This document shows, piece after piece, positions 18,749 through 27,720 of a stretch of DNA of 62,899 bases; the first letter of the stretch is position 1; every line of letters starts with the position of its first letter. The translations under genes were made by a program, and so were the position numbers. This DNA is from an uncultured Clostridium sp. (GTDB taxonomy: Bacteria > Bacillota > Clostridia > TANB77 > CAG-508). A model generated the notes under the pieces. That model saw only the letters and a program-made list of their open reading frames with translations, made no database searches and had not been told where the DNA came from. Location: NCBI GenBank assembly GCA_930991035.1, contig CAKNRV010000005.1, positions 1-62,899 on the forward strand. The letters run 5' to 3'.

Positions 18749-19168
18749 TTACATTTCTTTAATTTTTAGTCTTTGCACAACAAAATCTTCTGTCTCCCCT
18801 TGCAATGTATACGATATTTTTAAATTTATAATTTTCATTATGTCTTCAATGTTTTCTACTCCCTCTCCATAATTAGAGATATTTAATTCTACACTATATC
18901 CTGCTGGAATATCGAATTGCTCTTTATAATCTGTACCAGTCTTTGTTTGCACTTCTTCATAAGAAATCTTGTCAAGGTCCTCTAATATTTTGACAGCATA
19001 AATTGTCATATTTGCACTAAGTTCTGCTCTTAAGTTATTATAATAAGAATTATACATTAAAGTACCAATTAAACTAGCAAATATTGTAAATATCAAACAA
19101 GCAATAATTAGGTCTTGCATTGTAAAACCTTTTTGCGATTTTAATTTCTTTTTTATCTTTCCCTTCAT
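18749..19168 (-). CDS. Minor prepilin
   Basis: 139 residues with a lysine-rich leader ending K-G and a mature N terminus FTMQDLIIACLIFTIFASLIG. Asp rather than Glu stands at mature position 5. This is closest to the canonical prepilin site in the operon. The soluble domain (about 45-139) is not recognised. It probably acts in pilus initiation with the downstream minor pilin. It starts 69 bp after pilD. Confidence 0.82.
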   Translation of the reverse strand: MKGKIKKKLKSQKGFTMQDLIIACLIFTIFASLIGTLMYNSYYNNLRAELSANMTIYAVKILEDLDKISYEEVQTKTGTDYKEQFDIPAGYSVELNISNYGEGVENIEDIMKIINLKISYTLQGETEDFVVQRLKIKEM

Positions 19169-19237
19169 ATTAATACCTTTCTCTTTTTAAGCTAATCTGA
19201 TTTTTATATTACTGCTATATTTAAGCAATAACATCAT

Positions 19238-20053
19238 TTACGCATAAAATATTAGAAAATTTGTTATTAAAAGCATTATTATATTTGATACACACATATA
19301 AAATCCAATAGGTATTTTTGAATTTTCTACTTTTACATTTTTTACAGCCTTTACTTTTCTTTCTTTTAATTTGTGTAAAAGCAATTGAAGTGATGCACAC
19401 AATAAAGTAATTATTATTGTGTATATGTATACAGCCTCGTATGTAAACAATATCATTAGAATTGATAATACTAATATATCTATTGTATAACTATCTTTGC
19501 CTTTTTTTCTTAAATAGTAAATACTAAATAAAAGTAGAATGCATGCTAACATCAAATAAATAACATATCTATACATATTAGGGTCATTGTCTACTATATA
19601 TAGATATATCATATATATTCCAACACAAATAAAGCCAAACAAAAGAACTGGCTTTTCAATTTCTATTCTTTCTTTATCTATTCCTGCTATAATAAATATT
19701 GTAGCTAAGTATAATAATCCCACAATAAAATATACTAAAGTTTCTGTTTCTAAATTAAACAAACTTAGTTTTATAGACATTGCAAATAACACAAAAACTA
19801 TACCAGAGAAAATTTCTAGCAATAAATATCTTGGTCTTATTTTTTCTTTGCAGTATCTACATTTTCCGCCTAAAAAAATATAACTAAAAATTGGTATCAT
19901 ATCTAAGAACTCAAGTCTATGGTTGCATTTTGGGCAATATGAACGAGTATGCGTTATATCTTGTCTTAATGGTATTCTATATACTGCTAAGGTAAAGAAA
20001 CTACCAAATAAAGTACCGATGCAAAAAATTAATATATAAAATACAATATCCAT
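19238..20053 (-). CDS. pilD: Type IV prepilin peptidase PilD
   Basis: An aspartic membrane protease that cleaves prepilin leaders after Gly and usually N-methylates the new N terminus. The N-terminal part has GSFFTLAVYRIPLR and the zinc-type CPKC...CRYC pair (about 40-65). About seven membrane segments follow. The first catalytic Asp is likely in AGIDKERIEIEKP. The second GxGD motif is degenerate here (KGKDSYTID). Length 271. It should process the pilins of this operon and probably the three cargo-bearing prepilin-like proteins elsewhere in the window. Confidence 0.92.
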   Translation of the reverse strand: MDIVFYILIFCIGTLFGSFFTLAVYRIPLRQDITHTRSYCPKCNHRLEFLDMIPIFSYIFLGGKCRYCKEKIRPRYLLLEIFSGIVFVLFAMSIKLSLFNLETETLVYFIVGLLYLATIFIIAGIDKERIEIEKPVLLFGFICVGIYMIYLYIVDNDPNMYRYVIYLMLACILLLFSIYYLRKKGKDSYTIDILVLSILMILFTYEAVYIYTIIITLLCASLQLLLHKLKERKVKAVKNVKVENSKIPIGFYMCVSNIIMLLITNFLIFYA

Positions 20054-20074
20054 TTGTTCTCCCTTATTTTAAAT

Positions 20075-20173
20075 TAGAGGTTATACTTAAAATATAATTA
20101 TATATTTTAAATTATATCTAGTATAACCTCTTTATTTTTAGTTTAAAGAAATTTTAAACCGTTTAAAATTTTT
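20075..20173 (-). terminator. Two stem-loops downstream of the major pilin
   Basis: AAATTTTAAAC and GTTTAAAATTT (20149-20173) follow the pilin stop directly, then AGAGGTTATAC and GTATAACCTCT close a longer AT-rich stem (about 20075-20133). In the middle of an operon, such structures usually stabilise or partly terminate the upstream mRNA, letting the pilin be made in excess of downstream genes. Role inferred. Confidence 0.6.
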
Positions 20174-20179
20174 TTAGAA

Positions 20180-20416
20180 TTATTCTGATACTATTCCAGC
20201 ATTTACTAGAACTTCTTGTAGGTATGTGTCAACATTTGCAACAGATTGCTCTGTGTATTTTGTATCATTTGCATAGAAATCTCTAGCTTGTTCAGAACGT
20301 TTAACTAATCCATTGTTCCCAAATGCAAATGATATTGATATGGTTGCTAATATAATTAATACAACGATTGTTATTACTAAAGCAACTAATGTAATACCTC
20401 TTTGATTCTTTAACAT
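20180..20416 (-). CDS. Major type IV pilin (short form)
   Basis: Only 78 residues: leader MLKNQR, then G-ITLVALVITIVVLIILATISISFAFGNNGLVKRSEQARDF and a short helical tail. The first 30 mature residues form the polymerising helix. There is almost no globular domain, so it resembles very small pilins. The Glu at mature position 5 is replaced (ITLVA). AAGGAGG precedes the ATG. The same N-terminal block recurs at 6065, 44014 and 61557 with large cargo domains. Confidence 0.85.
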   Translation of the reverse strand: MLKNQRGITLVALVITIVVLIILATISISFAFGNNGLVKRSEQARDFYANDTKYTEQSVANVDTYLQEVLVNAGIVSE

Positions 20417-20506
20417 AAAAAATTCCTCCTTATAAATAAAATTTATTTTGTATATATCTATAAAAAATATAAATATAACCTAATTTTAATTTTGAACTAA
20501 ATATTA

Positions 20507-20932
20507 CTATTTAATTCCTTCTTCATTGAAAAATGTTCCTGTTGAATTTCTGTCCACATCATTTTGCTCATTTCCATTATTAGCATTTCCATTATTGGTG
20601 TTTCCACCATTGTTATTAGTATTAGTATCTGTATTATTTTGTGTTTCTGGCTCTAATAAGAATGGATTTACTTTTCCTTCTGTATAACTTCCACTTTGTT
20701 TATAAATATTCAAATCTGAATCTGTAATTTCGTAAGTAACTTCAATTTTTTCTGAAGATTTTATATTTTCATCTATTTCTGCTTTTACATTTTCTGATGT
20801 TACATACGCTTCTCTTGTTGGTACAGTTTGGTTGATTGGAATATATTCATAAAATATTATTCCAAGAATTAAAAGTATAGTCACACTCAAGAGTAATATA
20901 ATACAAATTTCTTTCAAAACTGATTTAACCAT
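20507..20932 (-). CDS. PilP-position membrane protein
   Basis: 141 residues from the ATG at 20932, which has GGAGG 5 bp upstream. One N-terminal membrane helix (about 6-28) and an extracytoplasmic part containing YTEGKVNPFLLEP, similar to the (G/R)xxNPF motif of PilP. An asparagine/glycine-rich tail (TNNNGGNTNNGNANNGN) follows. It directly follows pilO as pilP does in other T4P operons. No lipobox is present. Assignment as PilP-like is by position and this short motif only. Confidence 0.55.
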   Translation of the reverse strand: MVKSVLKEICIILLLSVTILLILGIIFYEYIPINQTVPTREAYVTSENVKAEIDENIKSSEKIEVTYEITDSDLNIYKQSGSYTEGKVNPFLLEPETQNNTDTNTNNNGGNTNNGNANNGNEQNDVDRNSTGTFFNEEGIK

Positions 20933-20947
20933 AATTACCTCCACATA

Positions 20948-21619
20948 TTATGATTGCGCACTTGTGTCTGTTGTTCCTTCTGTATTTGTAGTTGGGCCTG
21001 TTGTTGTATCTGTTGTATTATCAACTGTTGTTGTTGTTTGTTCTTGTCTTATTCTTATTCCCGTTACACTAAATGTTGCTTGTAAATTGTCTCCACTTGG
21101 TAACATATTAAAGTTTTCTATTCTAAATGCTAATTCGCTGTCATCTTCAATTGCTGAAATGAAATCCATTATTGCTACATATGCTCCATCTACTGTAAAA
21201 TCTATATTCTTTATGCTACTGTCTCCTGCATCTCCAGTTAAGATTTCCATCCTGATGTTTACTCCTTCATTTCTTGCATGTCTTCCAACTCTAAGCCACA
21301 AATATTCTGTTGTATATACTTCTTCTGTGCTTGCCTTATTAATTTCAGTCTCTGTACTTACATTTGCTAAATCGTAATAGTCTCCTTTGCTTTGTAGTAA
21401 TAATTGGACATTTTCTGACAACTCTGTTTTTTTGTTTTGCAAATCTTGTTTTATCTTTGTATTTGCTTCATTTATGCTTGCATTTAAATTATCATTTAAT
21501 TCTACAATCCCAGTTGCACTTAAAATTTGAAAAGATCCAATTGAAATTCCTTGAAATATAGTGAAAAATGCCAAAACAATTAATAGTATTAGTAAAATTG
21601 AAATTAAAATTTTTCTCAT
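20948..21619 (-). CDS. pilO: Pilus alignment protein PilO-like
   Basis: 223 residues with an N-terminal membrane helix (about 4-22), a coiled-coil stretch (about 45-75), and an alpha/beta domain with DFTVDGAYVAIMDFISAIEDDSELAFRIENFNM, the pattern of PilO proteins. The tail is threonine-rich and probably disordered. The start overlaps the pilMN stop (ATGA), indicating translational coupling. It should link the PilM-PilN part to the rest of the cell-envelope platform. Confidence 0.8.
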   Translation of the reverse strand: MRKILISILLILLIVLAFFTIFQGISIGSFQILSATGIVELNDNLNASINEANTKIKQDLQNKKTELSENVQLLLQSKGDYYDLANVSTETEINKASTEEVYTTEYLWLRVGRHARNEGVNIRMEILTGDAGDSSIKNIDFTVDGAYVAIMDFISAIEDDSELAFRIENFNMLPSGDNLQATFSVTGIRIRQEQTTTTVDNTTDTTTGPTTNTEGTTDTSAQS

Positions 21620-23235
21620 GGCAAATCCCCCTCTATTACAATCTTAACAAAATCGTCTTGTTTTTCTCCTTGTGATGAAACCACATTGTTTAAAATACCA
21701 TCTTCGCTTAATTTTGCTTTAAAATACCCTAGTTCGTCATAATATCTAGATTGAGCTCTAATAACAATGTGTCTTTCATTATTTGCTACTGTATTTTCTA
21801 TTTGAGTTATTTGAACATCTCTTGGAACAGATGTCATTATCTCCATTAACAAGTTTGGAATTGAACCTTTTAAACTTAAATCTGTCTCTAGCCTCTCATT
21901 TATGTCTGTTAGATTGTTTCTCATTTCAATATATTGGTTTGTTTTATTTTTTACAGCATTAATATCATTATCTGCTAATTGTATTTGTTGTTCAGTATAT
22001 GCTGATACTTCTTCTGCTTCTGCTATTTTTTCATTTATTCTACTGTCTAAATAAAATGCAAAACCAGAATACAACAAAGTCAATATCAATACTCCAGCAG
22101 CACCTCTCAATAGCCATTTTTCAGTTGCATCTAATCTTCCAGAAAGACTTAAATTAATTTTTTTGTTGCCTGTTTTTTCCTTTTTACCTAAGCTAACATC
22201 TAATTTCATCCAATCTGGTAATTGGTCTGATAAGGATGGCTTTTTAAAGTTCATATTTTTTATTCCATAATTTAATCCTTGCATCGCTATTGCTATTGCT
22301 GAGTTTACTTCTATATAATCTTTTATATTTATTTTTATATTTTCCGAAACGAAATATGGTTTTAATAGCTCACATTTTTCTAATTCAAAAAATTCTTGGA
22401 AGTACAAGTCTATATTATTTACAACTGACATTGTACCAGTAATATAAATTTTTTCGAATTTTATTGTACTATTTGTTACATACTCTTGTAATCGTTTTGC
22501 TATTTTATATAATGTAGGCATTATATAATCCAAGTATTCGTTTTCCTCGTCTTGTAGTTCTTTTCCCTCCATTGTATATATTGTAGAATTTTTGCAAATT
22601 TCGTAAGCTTTTGAATATGAATTTTCTTTGCTTGCTATTTTGCTTAAAATTTCGGCTGAACCTTCCTCCATTTTTTCTACATTATATATTTTTTGGTTTA
22701 CTATTGTTGTAAATGTTGTTTCATCTTCTATATTAACAATTATTATATTTTCTTTTGGTTTAATTGAAGCAATATTGGAAATACTAACGCCAAGTGGAGT
22801 AATAGTCGATACTTTGTATCCATTCATAGTTTGTAAAATTTTTGTTATTGAAGATTTATTAGTTGAAACGTGAATTACTTTTACTTTATCTTTGTCTTCT
22901 AGCTCATTGCATAACGCATATCTAGTTTCAAATGCATTTCTGTTTAGTTTTTTATCATAGCAAAAAGATTCAAATTCAGTATCAATTGCTTTTCTTAAGT
23001 CATTCTTATTTAAAAGACTAAACATATAAAAGTAGTTATACGCTTCTTCTGATAAGTTTACACTTATTGGAATATGGTAACTAAAAGTTTCTGAAACTAT
23101 TTGCTCAATTGCCTCTCCAATTTTGTCATAAAACTTTATTCCAAAAGACTCAATTTTTAATAGCTCGCGGTCTTTAGTTACTTTTGCATATTTAATTATA
23201 TTGCTTTCTATATATAATCCTAAACAACTTGCCAT
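21616..23235 (-). CDS. PilM-PilN fusion protein
   Basis: 539 residues from the ATG at 23235 (AAGGAG, 8 bp upstream; MASCLGLYIES). Residues 1-340 form the actin-like cytoplasmic PilM domain (LGLYIESNIIKYAKV, VNIEDETTFTTIVNQKIY). A membrane helix at about 375-395 starts the PilN part (RGAAGVLILTLLYSGFAFYLDSRI), with a coiled coil and the fimbrial-assembly domain (LLMEIMTSVPRDVQITQIEN) to the end. PilM normally binds the PilN N-terminal tail as a separate protein; here they are one chain. First gene of the operon. Confidence 0.85.
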   Translation of the reverse strand: MASCLGLYIESNIIKYAKVTKDRELLKIESFGIKFYDKIGEAIEQIVSETFSYHIPISVNLSEEAYNYFYMFSLLNKNDLRKAIDTEFESFCYDKKLNRNAFETRYALCNELEDKDKVKVIHVSTNKSSITKILQTMNGYKVSTITPLGVSISNIASIKPKENIIIVNIEDETTFTTIVNQKIYNVEKMEEGSAEILSKIASKENSYSKAYEICKNSTIYTMEGKELQDEENEYLDYIMPTLYKIAKRLQEYVTNSTIKFEKIYITGTMSVVNNIDLYFQEFFELEKCELLKPYFVSENIKINIKDYIEVNSAIAIAMQGLNYGIKNMNFKKPSLSDQLPDWMKLDVSLGKKEKTGNKKINLSLSGRLDATEKWLLRGAAGVLILTLLYSGFAFYLDSRINEKIAEAEEVSAYTEQQIQLADNDINAVKNKTNQYIEMRNNLTDINERLETDLSLKGSIPNLLMEIMTSVPRDVQITQIENTVANNERHIVIRAQSRYYDELGYFKAKLSEDGILNNVVSSQGEKQDDFVKIVIEGDLP

Positions 23236-23485
23236 TTTATTCTCCTTCGTGTTTATTTGTACCATTATTATGTTTTACAAACTACAATAAATAATACTTG
23301 TATTTTTTTCCAATTTGTCATTTTTTTGTTTTTTATTGCTTTTTCTTTTAATATTTTATCTTTTTTTATAAAAAAGTCAATATGATTTTTAAGATTTAAT
23401 ATAAATGTAATATATTTGTAATATTTTTGTAACATTTTTGTTTTTTATTTGTTGTTTTTGAAATAAAAAAGTTATTGAAATATTT
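23236..23485. other. Intergenic upstream of the pil operon
   Basis: T-rich, with no ORF and no obvious strong promoter on the minus strand. The pil promoter probably lies here but I could not place a confident -35/-10 pair. Confidence 0.5.
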
Positions 23486-23685
23486 GTTACCATTCACATC
23501 TAATATTAAAATGCGAAGCAATGTTATTTTAAATTTTATGTTTCCGGCCCCCAACATCGTACAAACTGTAAATGTTCATTTCATTCACATAACAGTTTGT
23601 AAACTTGTCGGTCCCCACCTTAAGCACTCCAACATAAAATTTAAAATATACATTGCTCCGCTCAAAATATATACAGCAGTAAATA
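23486..23685. repeat. Palindromic MITE-like element, TGTTAC family, longest copy
   Basis: About 200 bp with inverted arms: TGTTACCATTCACATCT, GCGAAGCAATGT and ATTTTAAATTTTATG on the left, mirrored by AACATAAAATTTAAAATATACATTGCTCCGC and a TACAGCAGTAAAT end on the right (read in short pieces). The centre has ACAAACTGT and ACAGTTTGT arms. Shorter relatives are at 27611-27676 and 35142-35205, and half copies at 24628-24668, 3686-3706 and 58688-58705. No coding capacity. Confidence 0.75.
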
Positions 23686-23700
23686 TAATGTTGTTATTTT

Positions 23701-24504
23701 TTAACGTACAAAAGCAACAATTAAAATGATTAGTCCAAAGATTACTCTGTAAATTGCAAAGCCTTTAAAGCTACCCTTGTGCAGATAGTTTAGTAACCAT
23801 TTTATTACTATAATGCCAACTATAAAACTTGCTAAAACTCCAACAAAGAACGGTAAACTAAATACAAAATCTTTTATTTTAAAGATTGTAGCTGCCAATA
23901 CTATTGGTGCAGATAGCATAAAAGAATATCTAGCTGCTGATTCTCTGTCAACTCCCATTGCTCTTCCTGTTGTCATTGTTATTCCAGATCTAGAAACACC
24001 AGGTATAAATGCTAAGCATTGTGAAAGACCTATTAAAAATGTTTGTTTGAATGACATTTTTTCATAAGTAGTATCTGACTTTGCATTTTTATCAACAAAG
24101 TATAAGATAATACCCATTACGATTAATGCAATTGCAATAATAACAGGTTGTTTTAAAGAATCTCCCACAAAAGTATCTAATAATAAGCCTATTATTCCTC
24201 CTGGTATTGTAGCAATGACAATATACCAAAACATTTTTCCTTCTGGAGTTTTTTTCTTTTTTACAACTTGGTTGAATCCTCCAACGATAAGACGAATCCA
24301 ATCTTTAAAGAAAAATAAAGCAATGGCTAAAAGTGTTCCAAAGTGTAATGCAACATCAAAGCCCTCAAATGCTGCAACAAAATTCGGATCATTGGTCCAA
24401 TTTAATAACCAAGGGATAATATCTAAGTGTCCAGAACTAGATATTGGTAATAATTCCGTAAGTCCCTGAATAATTCCTAAAATTAATGCTTGAAAAACTG
24501 ACAT
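23701..24504 (-). CDS. uppP: Undecaprenyl-diphosphatase UppP (BacA)
   Basis: Recycles undecaprenyl pyrophosphate to the monophosphate carrier for wall synthesis and confers low-level bacitracin tolerance. 267 residues with about eight membrane helices. The N-terminal motif is GIIQGLTELLPISSSGHL and the second conserved motif is PGVSRSGITMTTG, both active-site signatures. Length is normal. Standalone; palindromic repeats lie on both sides. Confidence 0.97.
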   Translation of the reverse strand: MSVFQALILGIIQGLTELLPISSSGHLDIIPWLLNWTNDPNFVAAFEGFDVALHFGTLLAIALFFFKDWIRLIVGGFNQVVKKKKTPEGKMFWYIVIATIPGGIIGLLLDTFVGDSLKQPVIIAIALIVMGIILYFVDKNAKSDTTYEKMSFKQTFLIGLSQCLAFIPGVSRSGITMTTGRAMGVDRESAARYSFMLSAPIVLAATIFKIKDFVFSLPFFVGVLASFIVGIIVIKWLLNYLHKGSFKGFAIYRVIFGLIILIVAFVR

Positions 24505-24627
24505 TTGTACTCTCCTTTTGTGTAAATTTAAGTTTTTAATGGTTTTACTTATAAACCTTCTAACGTTTTTTGATTATATCTCTATTTTTTCGTTTATGCA
24601 AGATTTTTTTAAACTTTTTAAATGTTC

Positions 24628-24668
24628 CATTACAGTTTACAGCTATTTTTTAAATATACATTGCTTCG
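24628..24668. repeat. Half copy of the TGTTAC-family repeat
   Basis: ATTACAGTTTACAGCTA followed by ATACATTGCTTCGC matches one arm of the palindromic element at 23486-23685. Confidence 0.55.
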
Positions 24669-24712
24669 CATTAAAGAATAGACCGTGGATTGCAACCTTG
24701 CAGTATAGTGGT

Positions 24713-25570
24713 TTATAATTTAACTACTTCCTTAATGTACTTGGCCGCTGTTTTAGGCATATCTTTTCCAGGAATTCCAAGTGCTGTAATAACTCTTATT
24801 TTATGTTTTTCTGCAGATTCTTTATCAATCCCTCCTGGGTTTGACGCAACATCTACAATTAACGCATCTTTTCTAAAAGACTTTATTTCTTTTTCTGTTA
24901 TAACAGTAGTAGGTACAGTATTAATTACAAAATCAAATTTATATCCAATTTTTTCAATTTGGTCATATTGTAGAGGTATACATCTTTTTTCTCGTATCCA
25001 AGTAAAGTCCGCTTCTTTTCGCGCCACACAATACACATTTGCTCCTAAGTCGTAAAATCTTTCGCATAATATTTTTCCAATTCTACCAAATCCACAGATT
25101 AAAACATTACTTTCAAAAATTGTTTCTTCTCTTTCTTGCAAAACTATTCTAATTGTTCCTTCTACCGTTGGGATAGCATTTAGTATTGTAAGTTTTTCAC
25201 TTTGTAACAAATCTACATTTTCTATTTGCTCCACATAAAACTCTTTTGGAATATTTCCAGCAATAAACCTTTTCTTATTTGGCTTGGCAATTAGCAATTC
25301 ATTTTTTAATTCTTCAAGTCCATTTTTTTGTTTTGTAAAAGGTGCATTAATATATACTTTGTCTTTTGATAACGGTACACCGCTTATTATAATATCTGAC
25401 TTCTCAATGCATTCTTTTAATGTATTGCATACAAAAATATTGGTATCATTTTTCTCATTAGTTTGAAAATAATCTTCTAATCCATAAACATAAACAAGCT
25501 TACCTTCATTTGCATACATCTCTGCTAATCTAACAATTCTTAAATCTCCACCAACAATTGAAATATTCAT
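24713..25570 (-). CDS. dpaA: Dipicolinate synthase subunit A
   Basis: With subunit B it makes dipicolinic acid in the mother cell for spore core dehydration. The start is at the ATG giving MNISIVGGDLRI (AAAGGA ribosome binding site), 285 residues. The N-terminal domain has VGGDLR, and the NAD(P)-binding Rossmann motif is VLICGFGRIGK (about 150). The family segment NAIPTVEGTIRIVLQE and the C-terminal ALGIPGKDMPKTAAKYI are typical. The usual partner dpaB is not next to it in this window. Strong evidence for an endospore former. Confidence 0.92.
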   Translation of the reverse strand: MNISIVGGDLRIVRLAEMYANEGKLVYVYGLEDYFQTNEKNDTNIFVCNTLKECIEKSDIIISGVPLSKDKVYINAPFTKQKNGLEELKNELLIAKPNKKRFIAGNIPKEFYVEQIENVDLLQSEKLTILNAIPTVEGTIRIVLQEREETIFESNVLICGFGRIGKILCERFYDLGANVYCVARKEADFTWIREKRCIPLQYDQIEKIGYKFDFVINTVPTTVITEKEIKSFRKDALIVDVASNPGGIDKESAEKHKIRVITALGIPGKDMPKTAAKYIKEVVKL

Positions 25571-25597
25571 ATTTTTTCCTTTCCTAGGTGTAACTAA

Positions 25598-25646
25598 ATA
25601 CATCCTAATACAATTAATTTCATTATTAATTATATTAGGATGTATT
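25598..25646 (-). terminator. Terminator-like hairpin after the TPR gene
   Basis: ATACATCCTAATA pairs with TATTAGGATGTAT around an AT-rich loop, 120 bp downstream of the TPR gene stop. It would close the ppa-TPR unit. Confidence 0.55.
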
Positions 25647-25768
25647 GCATTTTATTATTTACTTTTTTAGTCATTCATATAGTTTAATTATGTTTTTTGG
25701 AGTAATGTATATGTTATATAATATATATTACTCCGCTTTTTATAATTAACTCTGAGCTAAACTTTATA

Positions 25769-27004
25769 TTAATTTTCTCGTTGTTTTTCTTCTTTTTCTT
25801 GTTCCTTTTCTTTTAAATTTATCATTACATTAACGTCGTCATTATTCAAACTGCTTATTAATGAACAAGTTTTAGATAAATGGTTTAATGCTTTTCTTTC
25901 TTTCAAAAGTAGTCTTGTTTTCTTTTTTTCTTTTTTTAATTCTGCACTTGGTTTTCTAATTTCATTTTTTATCGGTGTAAAGACTGTTTCTTTTTGAACT
26001 TTGTCATATATTTTAGAATCTAACTCGACTGCAATATTCATATAATTTGTTGCTTTTTCTTTATCACCTTTTAAAATAGCAACTTGTGCTAGGTAGTAAT
26101 ATGAACCTGCTTCTACATCTTCTCCTTTTACACTTTCCTTAAAGTATTTTTCAGCTTCGTCCAAATCACCTGCAATTAGTGCAATTTGACCCAAACTTAG
26201 TTTAGCATTGTATAACAGCGAATTGATTTCCGCGGCTTTTTGATAAAACTCTTTCGCTCTTTGAAAATCATTTACCATTGTATACACCATACCCAAATTA
26301 TAATATAAATCATAATTGCCTGGGTTATATCTTAATGCATTCATATACACATTTATTGCTTCTTTATATCTTTCATTAGAGTATAAAATTTCTCCTAATA
26401 AATTAGTTGCATCATAATACTCTGGCTTTTTCTTTAAAATATCTTGAAGCATTGTAATAGCCTCTTCTGGTCTTTCGTCTTTGTTTAAAAGTCTGGCTAT
26501 ATTATAATTTAATTTTATATCTTTATTATTTATCTCTGTTGCACGTATATACTCGTCAACTGCAATCGAGTATTTTTCTTCCTTTTCATATACTTCTGCT
26601 AGAGTTTTATGCCCAAAATAGCTATGAGGATACTTATTTATTAACTTAAATAGATAATTTTTTGCTTGTTCTGTATTTCCTGCATTTAATGCAATTTTTG
26701 CTAACACAATGTTTAGCATTTCTGGAAAATCTATATTTTTCTTTTTTTCTATTATTAGAATTACTCCAGGAATTATTACAGATAGTATGTACATTAAAAT
26801 TCTAAAAAATAGATTAAAATGCATACTAAAAATTAGTTCTATAAAATTTATTACAATTCCTATAAATTGTAAGCCCAATATATATACATAACTTGTATCA
26901 TTTTTTTTGATTAGTCTTGCAAATACAATTATAAACAGCGCAAAAGCCAATAAATTAAAAATAATTTTTTCAACCAATTTTGTCACCGCCGAACTTTTCT
27001 TCAT
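25769..27004 (-). CDS. Membrane-anchored TPR protein
   Basis: 411 residues. Three N-terminal membrane segments (about 12-32, 40-57 and 64-84), then about seven tetratricopeptide repeats (GHKTLAEVYEKEEKYSIAVDEYIRAT, YDATNLLGEILYSNERYKEAINVY, YDLYYNLGMVYTMVNDFQRAKEFYQKAAE and others) to about 330, and a lysine-rich tail. Likely a cytoplasmic scaffold at the membrane; partner unknown. Its first 35 bp overlap the ppa end in another frame, so it is probably translated by coupling. A GTG at codon 7 is an alternative start. Confidence 0.8.
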   Translation of the reverse strand: MKKSSAVTKLVEKIIFNLLAFALFIIVFARLIKKNDTSYVYILGLQFIGIVINFIELIFSMHFNLFFRILMYILSVIIPGVILIIEKKKNIDFPEMLNIVLAKIALNAGNTEQAKNYLFKLINKYPHSYFGHKTLAEVYEKEEKYSIAVDEYIRATEINNKDIKLNYNIARLLNKDERPEEAITMLQDILKKKPEYYDATNLLGEILYSNERYKEAINVYMNALRYNPGNYDLYYNLGMVYTMVNDFQRAKEFYQKAAEINSLLYNAKLSLGQIALIAGDLDEAEKYFKESVKGEDVEAGSYYYLAQVAILKGDKEKATNYMNIAVELDSKIYDKVQKETVFTPIKNEIRKPSAELKKEKKKTRLLLKERKALNHLSKTCSLISSLNNDDVNVMINLKEKEQEKEEKQREN

Positions 27005-27512
27005 ACACTCTTATGCATTTTTCTATAATTCTTTCTGCATCTTCTTTGCCTAACATCCTATCTACTGTTGTTGTTTTTCCTTCTAATTGTTTATATACCT
27101 CAAAAAAATGCTTTATTTCGTCAGATATATGGTTTGGAAGTGCTGATATATCATTATATCCATTTAAATATGGGTCTTTTTTAGAAATTGCGATTATTTT
27201 TTCATCTTCTTCTCCACTATCATTCATAATTAAAACTCCAATTGGATAACATTCAACAAGAGTAAGTGGTACAATTTGCTCATTGCATAAAATTAAAACA
27301 TCTAATGGGTCATTATCTTCTGCATATGTACGTGGTATAAATCCATAATTAGTTGGATAATGTGTTGCTGTATATAATACTCTGTCTAATTTTAGCATAC
27401 CTGTTTCTTTATCCAATTCGTACTTAACTTCCCCACCTTTTGGTATTTCTACTACTCCTACAAAATCATTTTTTGTTATTCTTTCTTTACTTATATCGTG
27501 CCAAATATTCAT
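26970..27512 (-). CDS. ppa: Inorganic pyrophosphatase (family I)
   Basis: Hydrolyses pyrophosphate to phosphate in the cytoplasm. 180 residues, with family I signatures: VVEIPKGGEVKYELDKETG, THYPTNYGFIPRTYAEDNDPLDVLIL (the D-x-D-P-x-D metal motif) and later KDPYLNGYNDISALP. AGGAA precedes the ATG. The downstream TPR gene overlaps its 3' end. Confidence 0.96.
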   Translation of the reverse strand: MNIWHDISKERITKNDFVGVVEIPKGGEVKYELDKETGMLKLDRVLYTATHYPTNYGFIPRTYAEDNDPLDVLILCNEQIVPLTLVECYPIGVLIMNDSGEEDEKIIAISKKDPYLNGYNDISALPNHISDEIKHFFEVYKQLEGKTTTVDRMLGKEDAERIIEKCIRVYEEKFGGDKIG

Positions 27513-27610
27513 TTTTCCTCATTCCTTTATAATAGTCTCCCAATATTTTAATTTAATTTTGTTATTTTGTCTAGTATGTTGACAAAGAATTAATCAAATA
27601 CTTTAAAAAA

Positions 27611-27676
27611 TTGTTACAATTCACTGCTGTAAATATATCGGGCGAAGCAATGTATTATTAGCTGTAAATAGTAACA
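27611..27676. repeat. Short palindromic element, TGTTAC family
   Basis: Begins TTGTTACAATTCACTGCTG and ends TAGCTGTAAATAGTAACA, imperfect terminal inverted repeats of about 17 bp, with GGGCGAAGCAATGTAT between. The same unit, almost identical, is at 35142-35205. Confidence 0.75.
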
Positions 27677-27682
27677 CACACA

Positions 27683-27713
27683 AACAAGCAATACCACATT
27701 GTGATATTGCTTG
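27683..27713 (-). terminator. Hairpin after the 27.7-kb membrane protein gene
   Basis: AACAAGCAATA pairs with TATTGCTTGTT, directly after the stop of the gene at 27721. The T run is weak. Confidence 0.55.
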
Positions 27714-27720
27714 TTCTGCA

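Noticed and set aside
23475..23729. 84-codon plus-strand ORF
   Set aside because: It lies entirely within the palindromic MITE-like element and has no start signals.
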